Program-made: the position numbers and the translations under genes
Notes under the pieces: model-generated
Databases searched by the model: none
Seen by the model: only the letters and a program-made list of their open reading frames with translations
What the model was told of the DNA's origin: nothing
Source: a virus
Virus record (IMG/VR): IMGVR_UViG_3300035224_000798
Span: 1-48,941 of that record
Direction: 5' to 3' (one strand)
DNA: 48,941 nt
Shown: positions 22,442 to 28,949 of the stretch, piece by piece
Position numbering within the stretch: the stretch's first letter is position 1
Layout of the letters: every line of letters starts with the position of its first letter

Positions 22442-22899
22442 CAAACGATCTTGCACAAGACAAGTGGGAAGTCCGTTTCTTGCAAATGGCACACCAAGTT
22501 GCCACATGGAGTAAAGATCCGAGCACAAAAGTCGGGTGCATACTCGTTAAAGATAAAAAAGTTGTCAGCATGGGCTATAACGGCTTCCCTGCTGGAGTCA
22601 ATGATGACTTAGACCGCTTGGCTGATCGTTCCGTAAAATACGAAATGACCGTCCACGCTGAGGTTAATGCTGTCATTACAGCTGCTTTACATGGAAACTG
22701 CACGGCAGGGGCAACTGCGTATGTAACGTTCAGTCCTTGTAGCCGTTGTGCTGCTGTACTAATTAACGCTGGTATCAAAACCGTCGTTATCTCAGCGCGT
22801 AGTATTGTTCCCGATCGTTGGCTAGACAATTTTCATCTAGCTGCAAAACTCCTGAACGAAGCAGGAGTCGGTTACGAAATCATTGATCCTAATTACTAA
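22438..22899 (+). CDS. dCMP deaminase
   Basis: 153 aa. The zinc-deaminase motifs are clear: H73-A-E75 (VHAEVNAV) and P100-C101-SR-C104. It converts dCMP to dUMP, the substrate of ThyX (6.7 kb), in the cytoplasm; together they raise dTTP for phage DNA. The length matches phage dCMP deaminases; the substrate is assumed from this. Coupled to the 22241 gene. The same chemistry is used by tRNA-adenosine or cytidine deaminases, but the genetic context favours dCMP. Confidence 0.9.
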   Translation: MTNDLAQDKWEVRFLQMAHQVATWSKDPSTKVGCILVKDKKVVSMGYNGFPAGVNDDLDRLADRSVKYEMTVHAEVNAVITAALHGNCTAGATAYVTFSPCSRCAAVLINAGIKTVVISARSIVPDRWLDNFHLAAKLLNEAGVGYEIIDPNY

Positions 22900-22901
22900 A
22901 C

Positions 22902-23594
22902 ATGAACTCCATCGAAGCCTGCGGCAGATTTATTGGCAAAGGAACGACTGACACAGGAGTCAGTTGTATCAAACTAGAAATTGACGTGCAAGGGACCAAA
23001 CCAGTCCCTGTTCCCGTCTACGTAATCCCTACACGGGCAGTTGCTGATACGTATCTGCCTGATGCCTTTGAGCCCAATAGTCAGATCCTGTTCAGTGGTC
23101 GTCTGTATCACCTAAAACATGAAGGCAGGATGTACGTTGCACCCACAACTCCCCTGCAGGTGGTGAATCAAGGAATTAGCTTGAATCACGTCACGATCGC
23201 AGGCGGTATCGGCTACATCGCAGACGAAGTTAGAGAAGACTTGTTCTCGTGCGGTGTCATGTGCACAGCTACCCCTCAAAAATTGCTGGGATTTACCTGG
23301 GACGACAGCGTCGGCTTCAAGCTTGAAGCTTGGGGTGATGATTCCGTACGCATGCGGAAATTTCTTTACAAAGGGCGTCAACTCGTTGCCTCAGGTTCCT
23401 TGCGTTACGACGTATGGAAGGACAAGAGCGGGCAAAGAGCAGCTGGATACAAAATCCGTACAAAAGCAGGCCACTACTCGTTTTTTGGTCCTAATCAACC
23501 TCAAGAAAAGAAAAGTGAAGAACGGCAACCCGTAGCTGCTCACAGTCCTCTTGCCTCTCCGCTTGTACCTGATACGGACAACATCCCTTTTTAA
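22902..23594 (+). CDS. Single-stranded DNA-binding protein-like, two OB-like halves
   Basis: 230 aa. Two beta-rich halves (about 1-85 and 95-200; the second contains WDDSVGFKLEAWGDDS and KGRQLVASGSLRYDVWKD, as in the SSB strand pattern) fit two OB folds. After a disordered Pro/Ala segment it ends DTDNIPF, matching the acidic SSB tip DDDIPF that recruits replication proteins. Starts 2 nt after the deaminase stop. Role: coating of single-stranded DNA behind the helicase. OB assignment is by pattern; the tail is a strong clue. Confidence 0.8.
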   Translation: MNSIEACGRFIGKGTTDTGVSCIKLEIDVQGTKPVPVPVYVIPTRAVADTYLPDAFEPNSQILFSGRLYHLKHEGRMYVAPTTPLQVVNQGISLNHVTIAGGIGYIADEVREDLFSCGVMCTATPQKLLGFTWDDSVGFKLEAWGDDSVRMRKFLYKGRQLVASGSLRYDVWKDKSGQRAAGYKIRTKAGHYSFFGPNQPQEKKSEERQPVAAHSPLASPLVPDTDNIPF

Positions 23595-23611
23595 AGAGCC
23601 ATTTCATTCCC

Positions 23612-23657
23612 CTTCGCTATGCTTGTAGCGAAGCACTGGTCTCGGGAAACCGAGGCC
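23612..23657 (+). promoter_or_regulatory. Two hairpins in the leader of the DUF5895-like gene
   Basis: Hairpin 1: CTTCGCTA (23612-23619) with TAGCGAAG (23626-23633), loop TGCTTG. Hairpin 2: GGTCTCGG (23638-23645) with CCGAGGCC (23650-23657) around a GAAA tetraloop, all eight positions paired. No T-run follows either. Likely a structured 5' UTR, or a processing or protein-binding site; the GNRA loop is a stable RNA motif. Confidence 0.6.
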
Positions 23658-23684
23658 TCTTCTTTGTAAACCTAATCGAAACTC

Positions 23685-24620
23685 ATGTCAGTTCTTGACC
23701 GTTATCTAAACACCGACAAATACCAAGGTGTCATGCGCGAACTTGCTATCGCGCAAATCCTTAATGAGAAGTCCAAGCCAGGGTTATTCATTAAGCAAAA
23801 TGCTCTAGATCGTTGCGGCTTCACAGGCAGTGCATCCGACTTCCCGAATGCAGAAGCAGACTACGAACACATCTTCAATACAGGTGACACAGAAAAAGGG
23901 ATGTTTTTTAAAACGCCCCGACTACTAATCATCCACGGTGGCGGACCTAAGGACACCACTTTTATTGAAAACTCAGCTAACAAGGGGGAAATCGTTGGTA
24001 CTTACCCTCGAGACAGCTTCCTTTACGACGATTGGGCCGATCAAAATCCAAGTCAAAACTGCCCTTATAAGAGGCGTCGTTTGATTCTTGTTTACCTGAT
24101 TGACAAGAAAGGCAAAGCAGCTCACAAAAAACCTCTGATCCTGTCACTGCATGGGGGCGCATCAAAGGAGTTCGTGTCAGCTTACAATCGATTCCTCGAG
24201 CAACTTGAAGGGGCCTTTAGTGAAAAGTTTGATCTTAAAAGCGCTACAGGCTTTGATCCTAAACAAGCAGCTGCCGCAATTTTCACGCCTACTTTTGGGA
24301 CTGTGATGTACGGCGAAACAAAAAAATCTGCTATCGCAGTGCCTAAAAGCTGGCTCGAGCCTACTGCTAAAAACCTCGAGGAGTTCTTCCCTGAGGATAA
24401 TGAAGATATCGATTTCATTGAGGACGTTCACTCAACTGTCCCAATGGAAGTTTATTGCGCTAAATTTTTCAAGCAGTGTGAAAAAGAGATCGGTATTAAC
24501 GCTATCTCCCCCAACGTAGATATGGCTAATCTGACGCTACCTAGCCCAGAATCAGGTGGTATCCGCGCAATGCTTTCAACACGTGACGAAACAGGTGCAA
24601 TCGTAGGCGGTCTGCAGTAA
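23685..24620 (+). CDS. DUF5895-like conserved protein
   Basis: 311 aa. The central RRRLILVYLIDKKGKAAHKKPLILSLHGGA (read in parts) and KEFVSAYNRFLEQLEGAF recall DUF5895 proteins of cyanobacteria and their phages, known only as conserved. Position right after SSB and before primase-type genes suggests a DNA replication or recombination role; inference. Ends VGGLQ. The leader has two hairpins and a terminator follows. Confidence 0.6.
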   Translation: MSVLDRYLNTDKYQGVMRELAIAQILNEKSKPGLFIKQNALDRCGFTGSASDFPNAEADYEHIFNTGDTEKGMFFKTPRLLIIHGGGPKDTTFIENSANKGEIVGTYPRDSFLYDDWADQNPSQNCPYKRRRLILVYLIDKKGKAAHKKPLILSLHGGASKEFVSAYNRFLEQLEGAFSEKFDLKSATGFDPKQAAAAIFTPTFGTVMYGETKKSAIAVPKSWLEPTAKNLEEFFPEDNEDIDFIEDVHSTVPMEVYCAKFFKQCEKEIGINAISPNVDMANLTLPSPESGGIRAMLSTRDETGAIVGGLQ

Positions 24621-24664
24621 TCTTAAACAGGTTCCTTGAGAACCCATGACGAGTGAATACATCG

Positions 24665-24694
24665 AGTCGGGCGTGAGACACCCGGCTTTTTTTT
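24665..24694 (+). terminator. Rho-independent terminator
   Basis: AGTCGGG pairs with CCCGGCT (one T-G pair) around CGTGAGACA, followed by eight T. A GGTTC/GAACC hairpin precedes it. It ends the 22241-24620 transcript. Confidence 0.85.
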
Positions 24695-24721
24695 GTGCGC
24701 TCATTTGGTTTAAAATATAAT
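24693..24721 (+). promoter_or_regulatory. Sigma70-type promoter
   Basis: -35 TTGTGC (24693-24698), 17-nt spacer, -10 TATAAT (24716-24721), 17 nt before ATG 24739. It begins inside the T-run of the terminator, a compact terminator-promoter unit. Confidence 0.65.
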
Positions 24722-24738
24722 TAAAGATTGTTAAGAAC

Positions 24739-25251
24739 ATGGGTGCTTCTCCAGAAAACGTGGCCGCACGTGGTGGGCGTGCAAAAAGAGCTGACGGTAG
24801 TCGCATCGCTCCAGGAGAAGAGTCCAGCGGGACACGCGTCTATCGGCGAATTAATAGACCTGCTATCCCAAAACCAGGGGCGGCTGATCGGCAAAATAAA
24901 GACAATGACGAACGTTTGCGTAGGCAAGAACGCGCACAGTTTTCTAAAACAACTAACCGAAAGCAAAGCGTAGACGATCAAGAAAAGGCACAAAAAGCTA
25001 AACAATTAGCTACTAAATATACGGAACGCCCTGATGCACCTAAAACACAGCCAGGTCAGCGAGGGCGTACTCCAAATATCGGAGAAACCCCTAAAGGCCC
25101 AGGAACTGGTATGTACACACAGCCAGGTATGCCAGGGCGTAGCACGGTTTCACCTGCAGATAAGCAAAGAGAACAAGATAGAAAACAAGAAAAAGCACAG
25201 GTACAGGCTCTGCAGCAAGAAAACCCAGGGCAACAGTATTCAAGCCGCTAA
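24739..25251 (+). CDS. Basic, disordered hypothetical protein
   Basis: 170 aa, highly charged and low in hydrophobic residues, so probably disordered. Two PG.xGR repeats (TQPGQRGRTPN and TQPGMPGRSTV) are separated by 36 residues. It begins MGASPENVAARGGRAKR. A nucleic-acid-associated or internal virion protein would fit, but this is a guess. Own promoter at 24693. Confidence 0.5.
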   Translation: MGASPENVAARGGRAKRADGSRIAPGEESSGTRVYRRINRPAIPKPGAADRQNKDNDERLRRQERAQFSKTTNRKQSVDDQEKAQKAKQLATKYTERPDAPKTQPGQRGRTPNIGETPKGPGTGMYTQPGMPGRSTVSPADKQREQDRKQEKAQVQALQQENPGQQYSSR

Positions 25252-25255
25252 TTCT

Positions 25256-25387
25256 TTACTTTTTTAGTAACTTCTGTATAATTTTCTCAGATTTACGTAT
25301 GTATTTCTGAGCATCTTCTCTTGTGACACATAGTTGAGCTTTCTCTTGAACGTTAATTAGTTTTTTAACTTGTTTTGAAGGGTTCAT
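25256..25387 (-). CDS. Small basic protein
   Basis: 43 aa (MNPSKQVKKLINVQEKAQ, then REDAQKYIRKSEKIIQKLLKK in part), helical and basic. Its ATG overlaps the stop of the 25384 gene (ATGA), so it is co-translated. No family recognised. Confidence 0.55.
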   Translation of the reverse strand: MNPSKQVKKLINVQEKAQLCVTREDAQKYIRKSEKIIQKLLKK

Positions 25388-25629
25388 TCTTTTCGAATAG
25401 TGCGGAGAGCTGCTGTTTCGTACTGCACAAGCCGTTCACACAAGCCGCGAATAGCAGCCTGTCTGAGCACACAGATATTTAACAAGCTTTTAGCCGCATC
25501 TCTTAATTGCTCTGCACTAGTCGCTTGATCTAGTTCAGCTGTAATACGAGCTTTCAAAAAGTCGTCTTCAAGAGTTGCTTTTAAATTTAATGCTTCAAAA
25601 GGTATCTCAATCAGCTCAAAATCAGACAC
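25384..25629 (-). CDS. Helical hypothetical protein
   Basis: 81 aa from GTG 25629, the point where convincing sequence begins (VSDFELIEIPFEALNLKA). The frame is open to 25755, but the extension is Lys/Cys-rich and unlikely. Mostly helical, with RQAAIRGLCERLVQYETAAL. It is preceded on the minus strand by a TAGAAT that could be a -10. No family recognised. Confidence 0.55.
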   Translation of the reverse strand: MSDFELIEIPFEALNLKATLEDDFLKARITAELDQATSAEQLRDAAKSLLNICVLRQAAIRGLCERLVQYETAALRTIRKE

Positions 25630-25763
25630 AACGAAACAGCATAATAAACATTCTAGCGTAAATTTAAATAAAGTACCCTCTGCTACCTGTTTTTTTTTAA
25701 TTAAGACTACTGTATTGACAAAGAGTGATTTGTGCCTAAACTCTGTCTGGTACAAAAGAATTC

Positions 25764-25901
25764 ATGGCAATCCGTACAAGCACTAGTGGCCAACAAACAA
25801 TCCAGGCTACTCCTAAGAAAACCTCTATAGGAAAGGGGCGCCGTAAGCGTGGCTCATTCAAGGTCAAAAGCCAAAAGCCCTATCGCGGGCAAGGCAAGTA
25901 A
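25764..25901 (+). CDS. Small basic conserved cyanophage protein
   Basis: 45 aa. MAIRTSTSGQQTIQATPKK then KGRRKRGSFKVKSQKPYRGQG resembles small basic cyanophage proteins with a PKKT...GRG...RGQG pattern. Probably nucleic-acid binding; role unknown. It stops 3 nt before the next gene's ATG. Confidence 0.65.
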   Translation: MAIRTSTSGQQTIQATPKKTSIGKGRRKRGSFKVKSQKPYRGQGK

Positions 25902-25904
25902 ACC

Positions 25905-26507
25905 ATGGCAGATCGAAAATCCTACCGTGAAATTCTGGAAGATGTAGAGGAAGTCGAATATCTACTCTATTGTGAAAGCATAGATGAAGAGACAAAAGAA
26001 GATCTTAAAACTATTTGGGGTGATTTAAAAAGTCGAGAAGCTTACAAATTCGATGCGATAATCGGTGTCATAAAAGAATGTGACACCTGTATCGATCAAT
26101 ACTCCAAAGAACTAGGTGAGCTGAAAGATCACGTTTCTTATTGGAAAAACAAGCGCAAGGACATTATTAACATTATTAAGTTGGCCTATCAAGCAAATTT
26201 AATAAACTCAAAACCGACTGGTGTCAAGTACCAAGCAACAATAAAATCTGTACTTCCTAAAGTCTTAGATAATTTTAATGAATGGACAGTTGAAGAAAAA
26301 CAACGCTTTAGTTTAAAAAAAACAGTGACCGTAGAGTGTACTCGCGACGGTTACATTTACAAGCACAGGGAAGATACGTTTGCAGATAAAGAAGAATTGC
26401 GTCAAGTCCTACTTGATAGCCCGGAAGATGCTCCTGAAGCTGCTTCATTGGTCCAACGAGTCTCAATGGCCTACGGGCTGCGTAAGAGATTGCAAAAAGG
26501 TGTGTAA
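25905..26507 (+). CDS. Gp157-like coiled-coil protein
   Basis: 200 aa. N-terminal helix (about 10-35, VEEVEYLLYCESIDEETKED), a long coiled coil (about 55-105, IKECDTCIDQYSKELGELKD) and a beta C-terminal part (ATIKSVLPKVLDNF, then KKTVTVECTRDGYI). The layout matches siphovirus Gp157-like proteins, which sit in the recombination or replication region and have an unknown, possibly single-stranded-DNA-related role. It directly precedes a promoter for the AbrB-like gene. Confidence 0.6.
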   Translation: MADRKSYREILEDVEEVEYLLYCESIDEETKEDLKTIWGDLKSREAYKFDAIIGVIKECDTCIDQYSKELGELKDHVSYWKNKRKDIINIIKLAYQANLINSKPTGVKYQATIKSVLPKVLDNFNEWTVEEKQRFSLKKTVTVECTRDGYIYKHREDTFADKEELRQVLLDSPEDAPEAASLVQRVSMAYGLRKRLQKGV

Positions 26508-26513
26508 CAATCC

Positions 26514-26541
26514 TTGCCACGTTAAGAAGATCCGATAGTAT
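26514..26541 (+). promoter_or_regulatory. Sigma70-type promoter
   Basis: -35 TTGCCA (26514-26519), 16-nt spacer, -10 TAGTAT (26536-26541), 13 nt before ATG 26555. Shares ACAATCCTTGC (26507-26517) and the 16-nt spacer with the promoter at 22192, suggesting one regulon. Confidence 0.65.
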
Positions 26542-26554
26542 CTAAAAAACACAC

Positions 26555-26737
26555 ATGGAAGATGAAAAAAAAAATCACTGCCACTCACTGCAAGAATGGA
26601 CCACAGTTGACGAAAACGGTGTCGTCACCATCCCTGAGGAAATTCTGGGACTACTTGGTTGGGAGATTGGTGATGAATTACATTGGATCGAAGATGGGAA
26701 TGGTGAATTTCTTTTAGTTAAAATTAAAGAATCATGA
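26555..26737 (+). CDS. AbrB/MazE-type swapped-hairpin DNA-binding protein
   Basis: 60 aa. TVDENGVVTIPEEILGLLGW, then EIGDELHWIEDGNGEFLLVKI is the swapped-hairpin pattern of AbrB and MazE: a strand with DENG, V.IP.EI, helix GLLG, then I.GD.. and a last strand. It probably binds DNA as a dimer. No MazF-type toxin is next to it. ATGA overlap with the next gene. It has its own promoter, so self-regulation is plausible. Confidence 0.75.
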   Translation: MEDEKKNHCHSLQEWTTVDENGVVTIPEEILGLLGWEIGDELHWIEDGNGEFLLVKIKES

Positions 26738-26892
26738 AAAAAGAACAACGCCAGTCGTATTACGACCTGATCGAACAAGCAGCCCAAGTACAAAAACAAG
26801 AGCTGTGTTGGGTAAGTAATCTTTATAAGAAAAGACTGCTTGATTTGCAAACCCAACAGGAAGCCTATGAAAATTGGAAAACTAGTAGCTGA
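26734..26892 (+). CDS. Small hypothetical helical protein
   Basis: 52 aa (MKKEQRQSYYDLIEQAAQ, then EAYENWKTSS). Helical and charged, no toxin features. The start overlaps the AbrB-like stop (ATGA), and its end overlaps the next gene by 23 nt. Confidence 0.5.
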   Translation: MKKEQRQSYYDLIEQAAQVQKQELCWVSNLYKKRLLDLQTQQEAYENWKTSS

Positions 26893-27040
26893 ATGCCTTG
26901 AAGACACGGCCTATCATGTCTGTTTGACAGAGTATGGTATCACTTCATGCTGTTTTGTTTCTTCAGCTCACCTCATTGAAGCAAAAGAAGCGCAACTACG
27001 GCAAAGCATCCAGAAAAAAGCATTAGATGCTTTTAGTTGA
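26870..27040 (+). CDS. Small hypothetical protein
   Basis: 56 aa from ATG 26870. MKIGKLVAECLEDTAYHVCLT and GITSCCFVSSAHLI have several cysteines, followed by a helical, charged end. Overlaps the previous gene by 23 nt. No family recognised. Confidence 0.5.
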   Translation, partial: KIGKLVAECLEDTAYHVCLTEYGITSCCFVSSAHLIEAKEAQLRQSIQKKALDAFS

Positions 27041-27086
27041 TCCTGGATTAGGGTCATTAAGATTGTTTTGTTGTTGCACCTCAATA

Positions 27087-27353
27087 ATGAGGCAATCTAA
27101 AAAAGTTAAGTACAAAGGCACAAAGTCTGAAATTTTGGACCCCATCCTGTACGAGGGGTTTGAAATTAAAAGCCTTAAACACGGGAATACAGGACATCTT
27201 CTGTACAAGGCGCCAAGCAAGCTACACAATTGGGAACTCTGCTGGACCATGGATTTGCAGAATGCCAAATCAAGTGTTCTTAAATACAAGGAACATTTGA
27301 AAGAAGCTAATAACAGTAAGAGTGATAGTCCCGTAGAATCAAAAGCAAGTTAA
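27087..27353 (+). CDS. Small hypothetical protein
   Basis: 88 aa from ATG 27087; upstream start 27027 would lie in a TTG/GTT-rich stretch that reads as leader. Basic N-terminus (MRQSKKVKYKGTKSE), aromatic middle (LHNWELCWTMDL) and a charged tail. No family recognised. Confidence 0.5.
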   Translation: MRQSKKVKYKGTKSEILDPILYEGFEIKSLKHGNTGHLLYKAPSKLHNWELCWTMDLQNAKSSVLKYKEHLKEANNSKSDSPVESKAS

Positions 27354-27364
27354 AAACGGCGACA

Positions 27365-27625
27365 GTGGCGCGACCTGTTATGACGAGTCTCATGGACGAT
27401 CTTGCCATGAGTATTCACGAATACCTGCTTGAGATTTCTACCCCTTACAAGGGAGCTAGATATGTTCTTATTCCACTTACTGAGGTGGTTAAGAAATTTT
27501 CACGCAATCACAGGACAATCCAACGTCGCATTCAGGCGCTTAAAAACGAAGGAATTCTTGTCCCAGTGATTAAGCGTCAAACCATCACTCTCTACGAAGT
27601 TCGCGATCAAGAGGATCAAGCATGA
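27365..27625 (+). CDS. Winged-helix-like DNA-binding protein
   Basis: 86 aa with GTG start (ATG 27380 is an alternative). LTEVVKKFSRNHRTIQRRIQAL followed by KNEGILVPVIKRQTITLYEV is the helix-turn-helix plus wing pattern of small regulators that bind DNA by the RRIQAL helix. Likely controls the replication cluster that follows; inference. ATGA overlap with the next gene. Confidence 0.65.
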   Translation: MARPVMTSLMDDLAMSIHEYLLEISTPYKGARYVLIPLTEVVKKFSRNHRTIQRRIQALKNEGILVPVIKRQTITLYEVRDQEDQA

Positions 27626-27927
27626 GCCAAGAGTCAAATAGCGACAAAAATTTAGAAATTATAAATTTTCTGCTTGCTTCTTTCACCGACAACGGTAAAT
27701 CCCTACGCGCTTTTACTACTAACCCGCAAGAACTGGCTATAACTGTGCTGACAGCAGGGTTGTTGGCTAATGCGAAACTGCTAATTACTCCTGAAGAGGC
27801 TGTAAAATCAGCTTTTGATATCCATTCACGCATTCAAAAACACGTGAGTGACTTTCAGTCGATGCAGTTTGCCGCTAATATTGAAGACTGCTTCAACGAA
27901 AGAAACCCTGAAATTGAGCACGATTGA
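27622..27927 (+). CDS. Helical hypothetical protein
   Basis: 101 aa (NSDKNLEIINFLLASFTD, then LAITVLTAGLLANAKLLI and a helical end), predicted entirely helical. Coupled to the winged-helix gene by a 4-nt overlap. No family recognised. Confidence 0.55.
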   Translation: MSQESNSDKNLEIINFLLASFTDNGKSLRAFTTNPQELAITVLTAGLLANAKLLITPEEAVKSAFDIHSRIQKHVSDFQSMQFAANIEDCFNERNPEIEHD

Positions 27928-27981
27928 CGTAAATCCCTGGATTTACTAGCAGTATCCTCCACGCAACTGAAAATACAGCTG

Positions 27982-28797
27982 TTGGATTACAAATCAAAAG
28001 GTGACACTCGCCTCACGATTGGTGGATCACGGCATTATCGAACACCGCATGGTGACCTGCCATCAGTAACAACAATTCTTTCGGCTACATCAGGTAATAA
28101 AGCTGCACTTGAGCGCTGGGCAAAGAAAAATCCAGGCGGAAGAGAGGCTGCTGCTGCACGTGGAACTAAAGTCCATAGCTTAATGGAGGAGTACCTCCTA
28201 GGAATCAATAAAGATCCTCAAATCGATGACCCTGAAATCGCATCGTTTTGGGATGGTCTGCCTGATAACTTGTCGAAATTAGGAAGAATGATTTGGGCGG
28301 AAAACCCAGTTGATAACGCATTCCCTTGGTGTGTTGGTAGTGATGGCATCAGTAGAGTTTGGCACCCAGGTAGAAAAGAAGGGGAAACATGGGGATGGGC
28401 AGGGGCTCCCGATATTGTCTGTGAATACAAAGGTCGAATTGTTTTAGGCGACTTAAAAACAAGCAACGGTCCCTACTTCAGTAAGTGGCCTGGACCTGAA
28501 ACGCCCAAAAACCAATATGGAATGAAGCGTGCAGGCTTTATGAAATACAAAAAGTGCATGCTCCAAATGGGCGCCTACGCTTTAGGCCTAGAACACACAT
28601 GCAACATCACACCTGAGCTGCTAATGATCTTTGTTGCAACACGTGAGGCCTCTCAAGTCTTTGCTGTGCAAGGGCAAACCATCGAAAAGTACAAGAACTT
28701 GTGGGTCAGAGAAGTTGAAAAGTACTATTCTGAAATCCTTCCTGCAAAGAAAGCCGCAGAAGAACTTGAGATGGAAGCTGTGGATCAAGACAGCTAA
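27982..28797 (+). CDS. PD-(D/E)XK nuclease
   Basis: 271 aa with a TTG start. The core is visible: H65 (RGTKVHSLMEEYL), D144 in GAPDIVCEY, then GDLKTS with D157-L-K159, the order of Cas4/RecB-type nucleases. Such enzymes degrade or process DNA ends; in phage genomes they often act with a replicative helicase or recombinase. It lies directly before the primase-helicase, with no obvious Cys cluster for a Fe-S site, unlike Cas4. Confidence 0.8.
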   Translation: MDYKSKGDTRLTIGGSRHYRTPHGDLPSVTTILSATSGNKAALERWAKKNPGGREAAAARGTKVHSLMEEYLLGINKDPQIDDPEIASFWDGLPDNLSKLGRMIWAENPVDNAFPWCVGSDGISRVWHPGRKEGETWGWAGAPDIVCEYKGRIVLGDLKTSNGPYFSKWPGPETPKNQYGMKRAGFMKYKKCMLQMGAYALGLEHTCNITPELLMIFVATREASQVFAVQGQTIEKYKNLWVREVEKYYSEILPAKKAAEELEMEAVDQDS

Positions 28798-28935
28798 CAG
28801 ATATCCAAGGCTTGTCAAGGACAAATGCATTCCCTCTAAATTATTAGATGCGTAAAGCTTCGAAAAGATACAGATTTAAGGGTTCCCAAACACTTGAATG
28901 TTGTATATCCTTTGTCTGGCTTGATTTTTTTACAC

Positions 28936-28944
28936 TGCTATATT
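28936..28944 (+). promoter_or_regulatory. Extended -10 promoter with very short leader
   Basis: TGCTATATT: TG-N-TATATT at 28936-28944, only 5 nt before the GTG at 28950. Any start would be on or next to the GTG, so the mRNA would be leaderless or nearly so. TTGTCT (28912-28917) is too far for a usual -35. Confidence 0.45.
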
Positions 28945-28949
28945 CCTAA

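Noticed and set aside
24177-24431. Minus-strand frames antisense to the DUF5895-like gene
   Set aside because: Both are Ser/Phe-rich shadows of a well-formed 311-aa protein.
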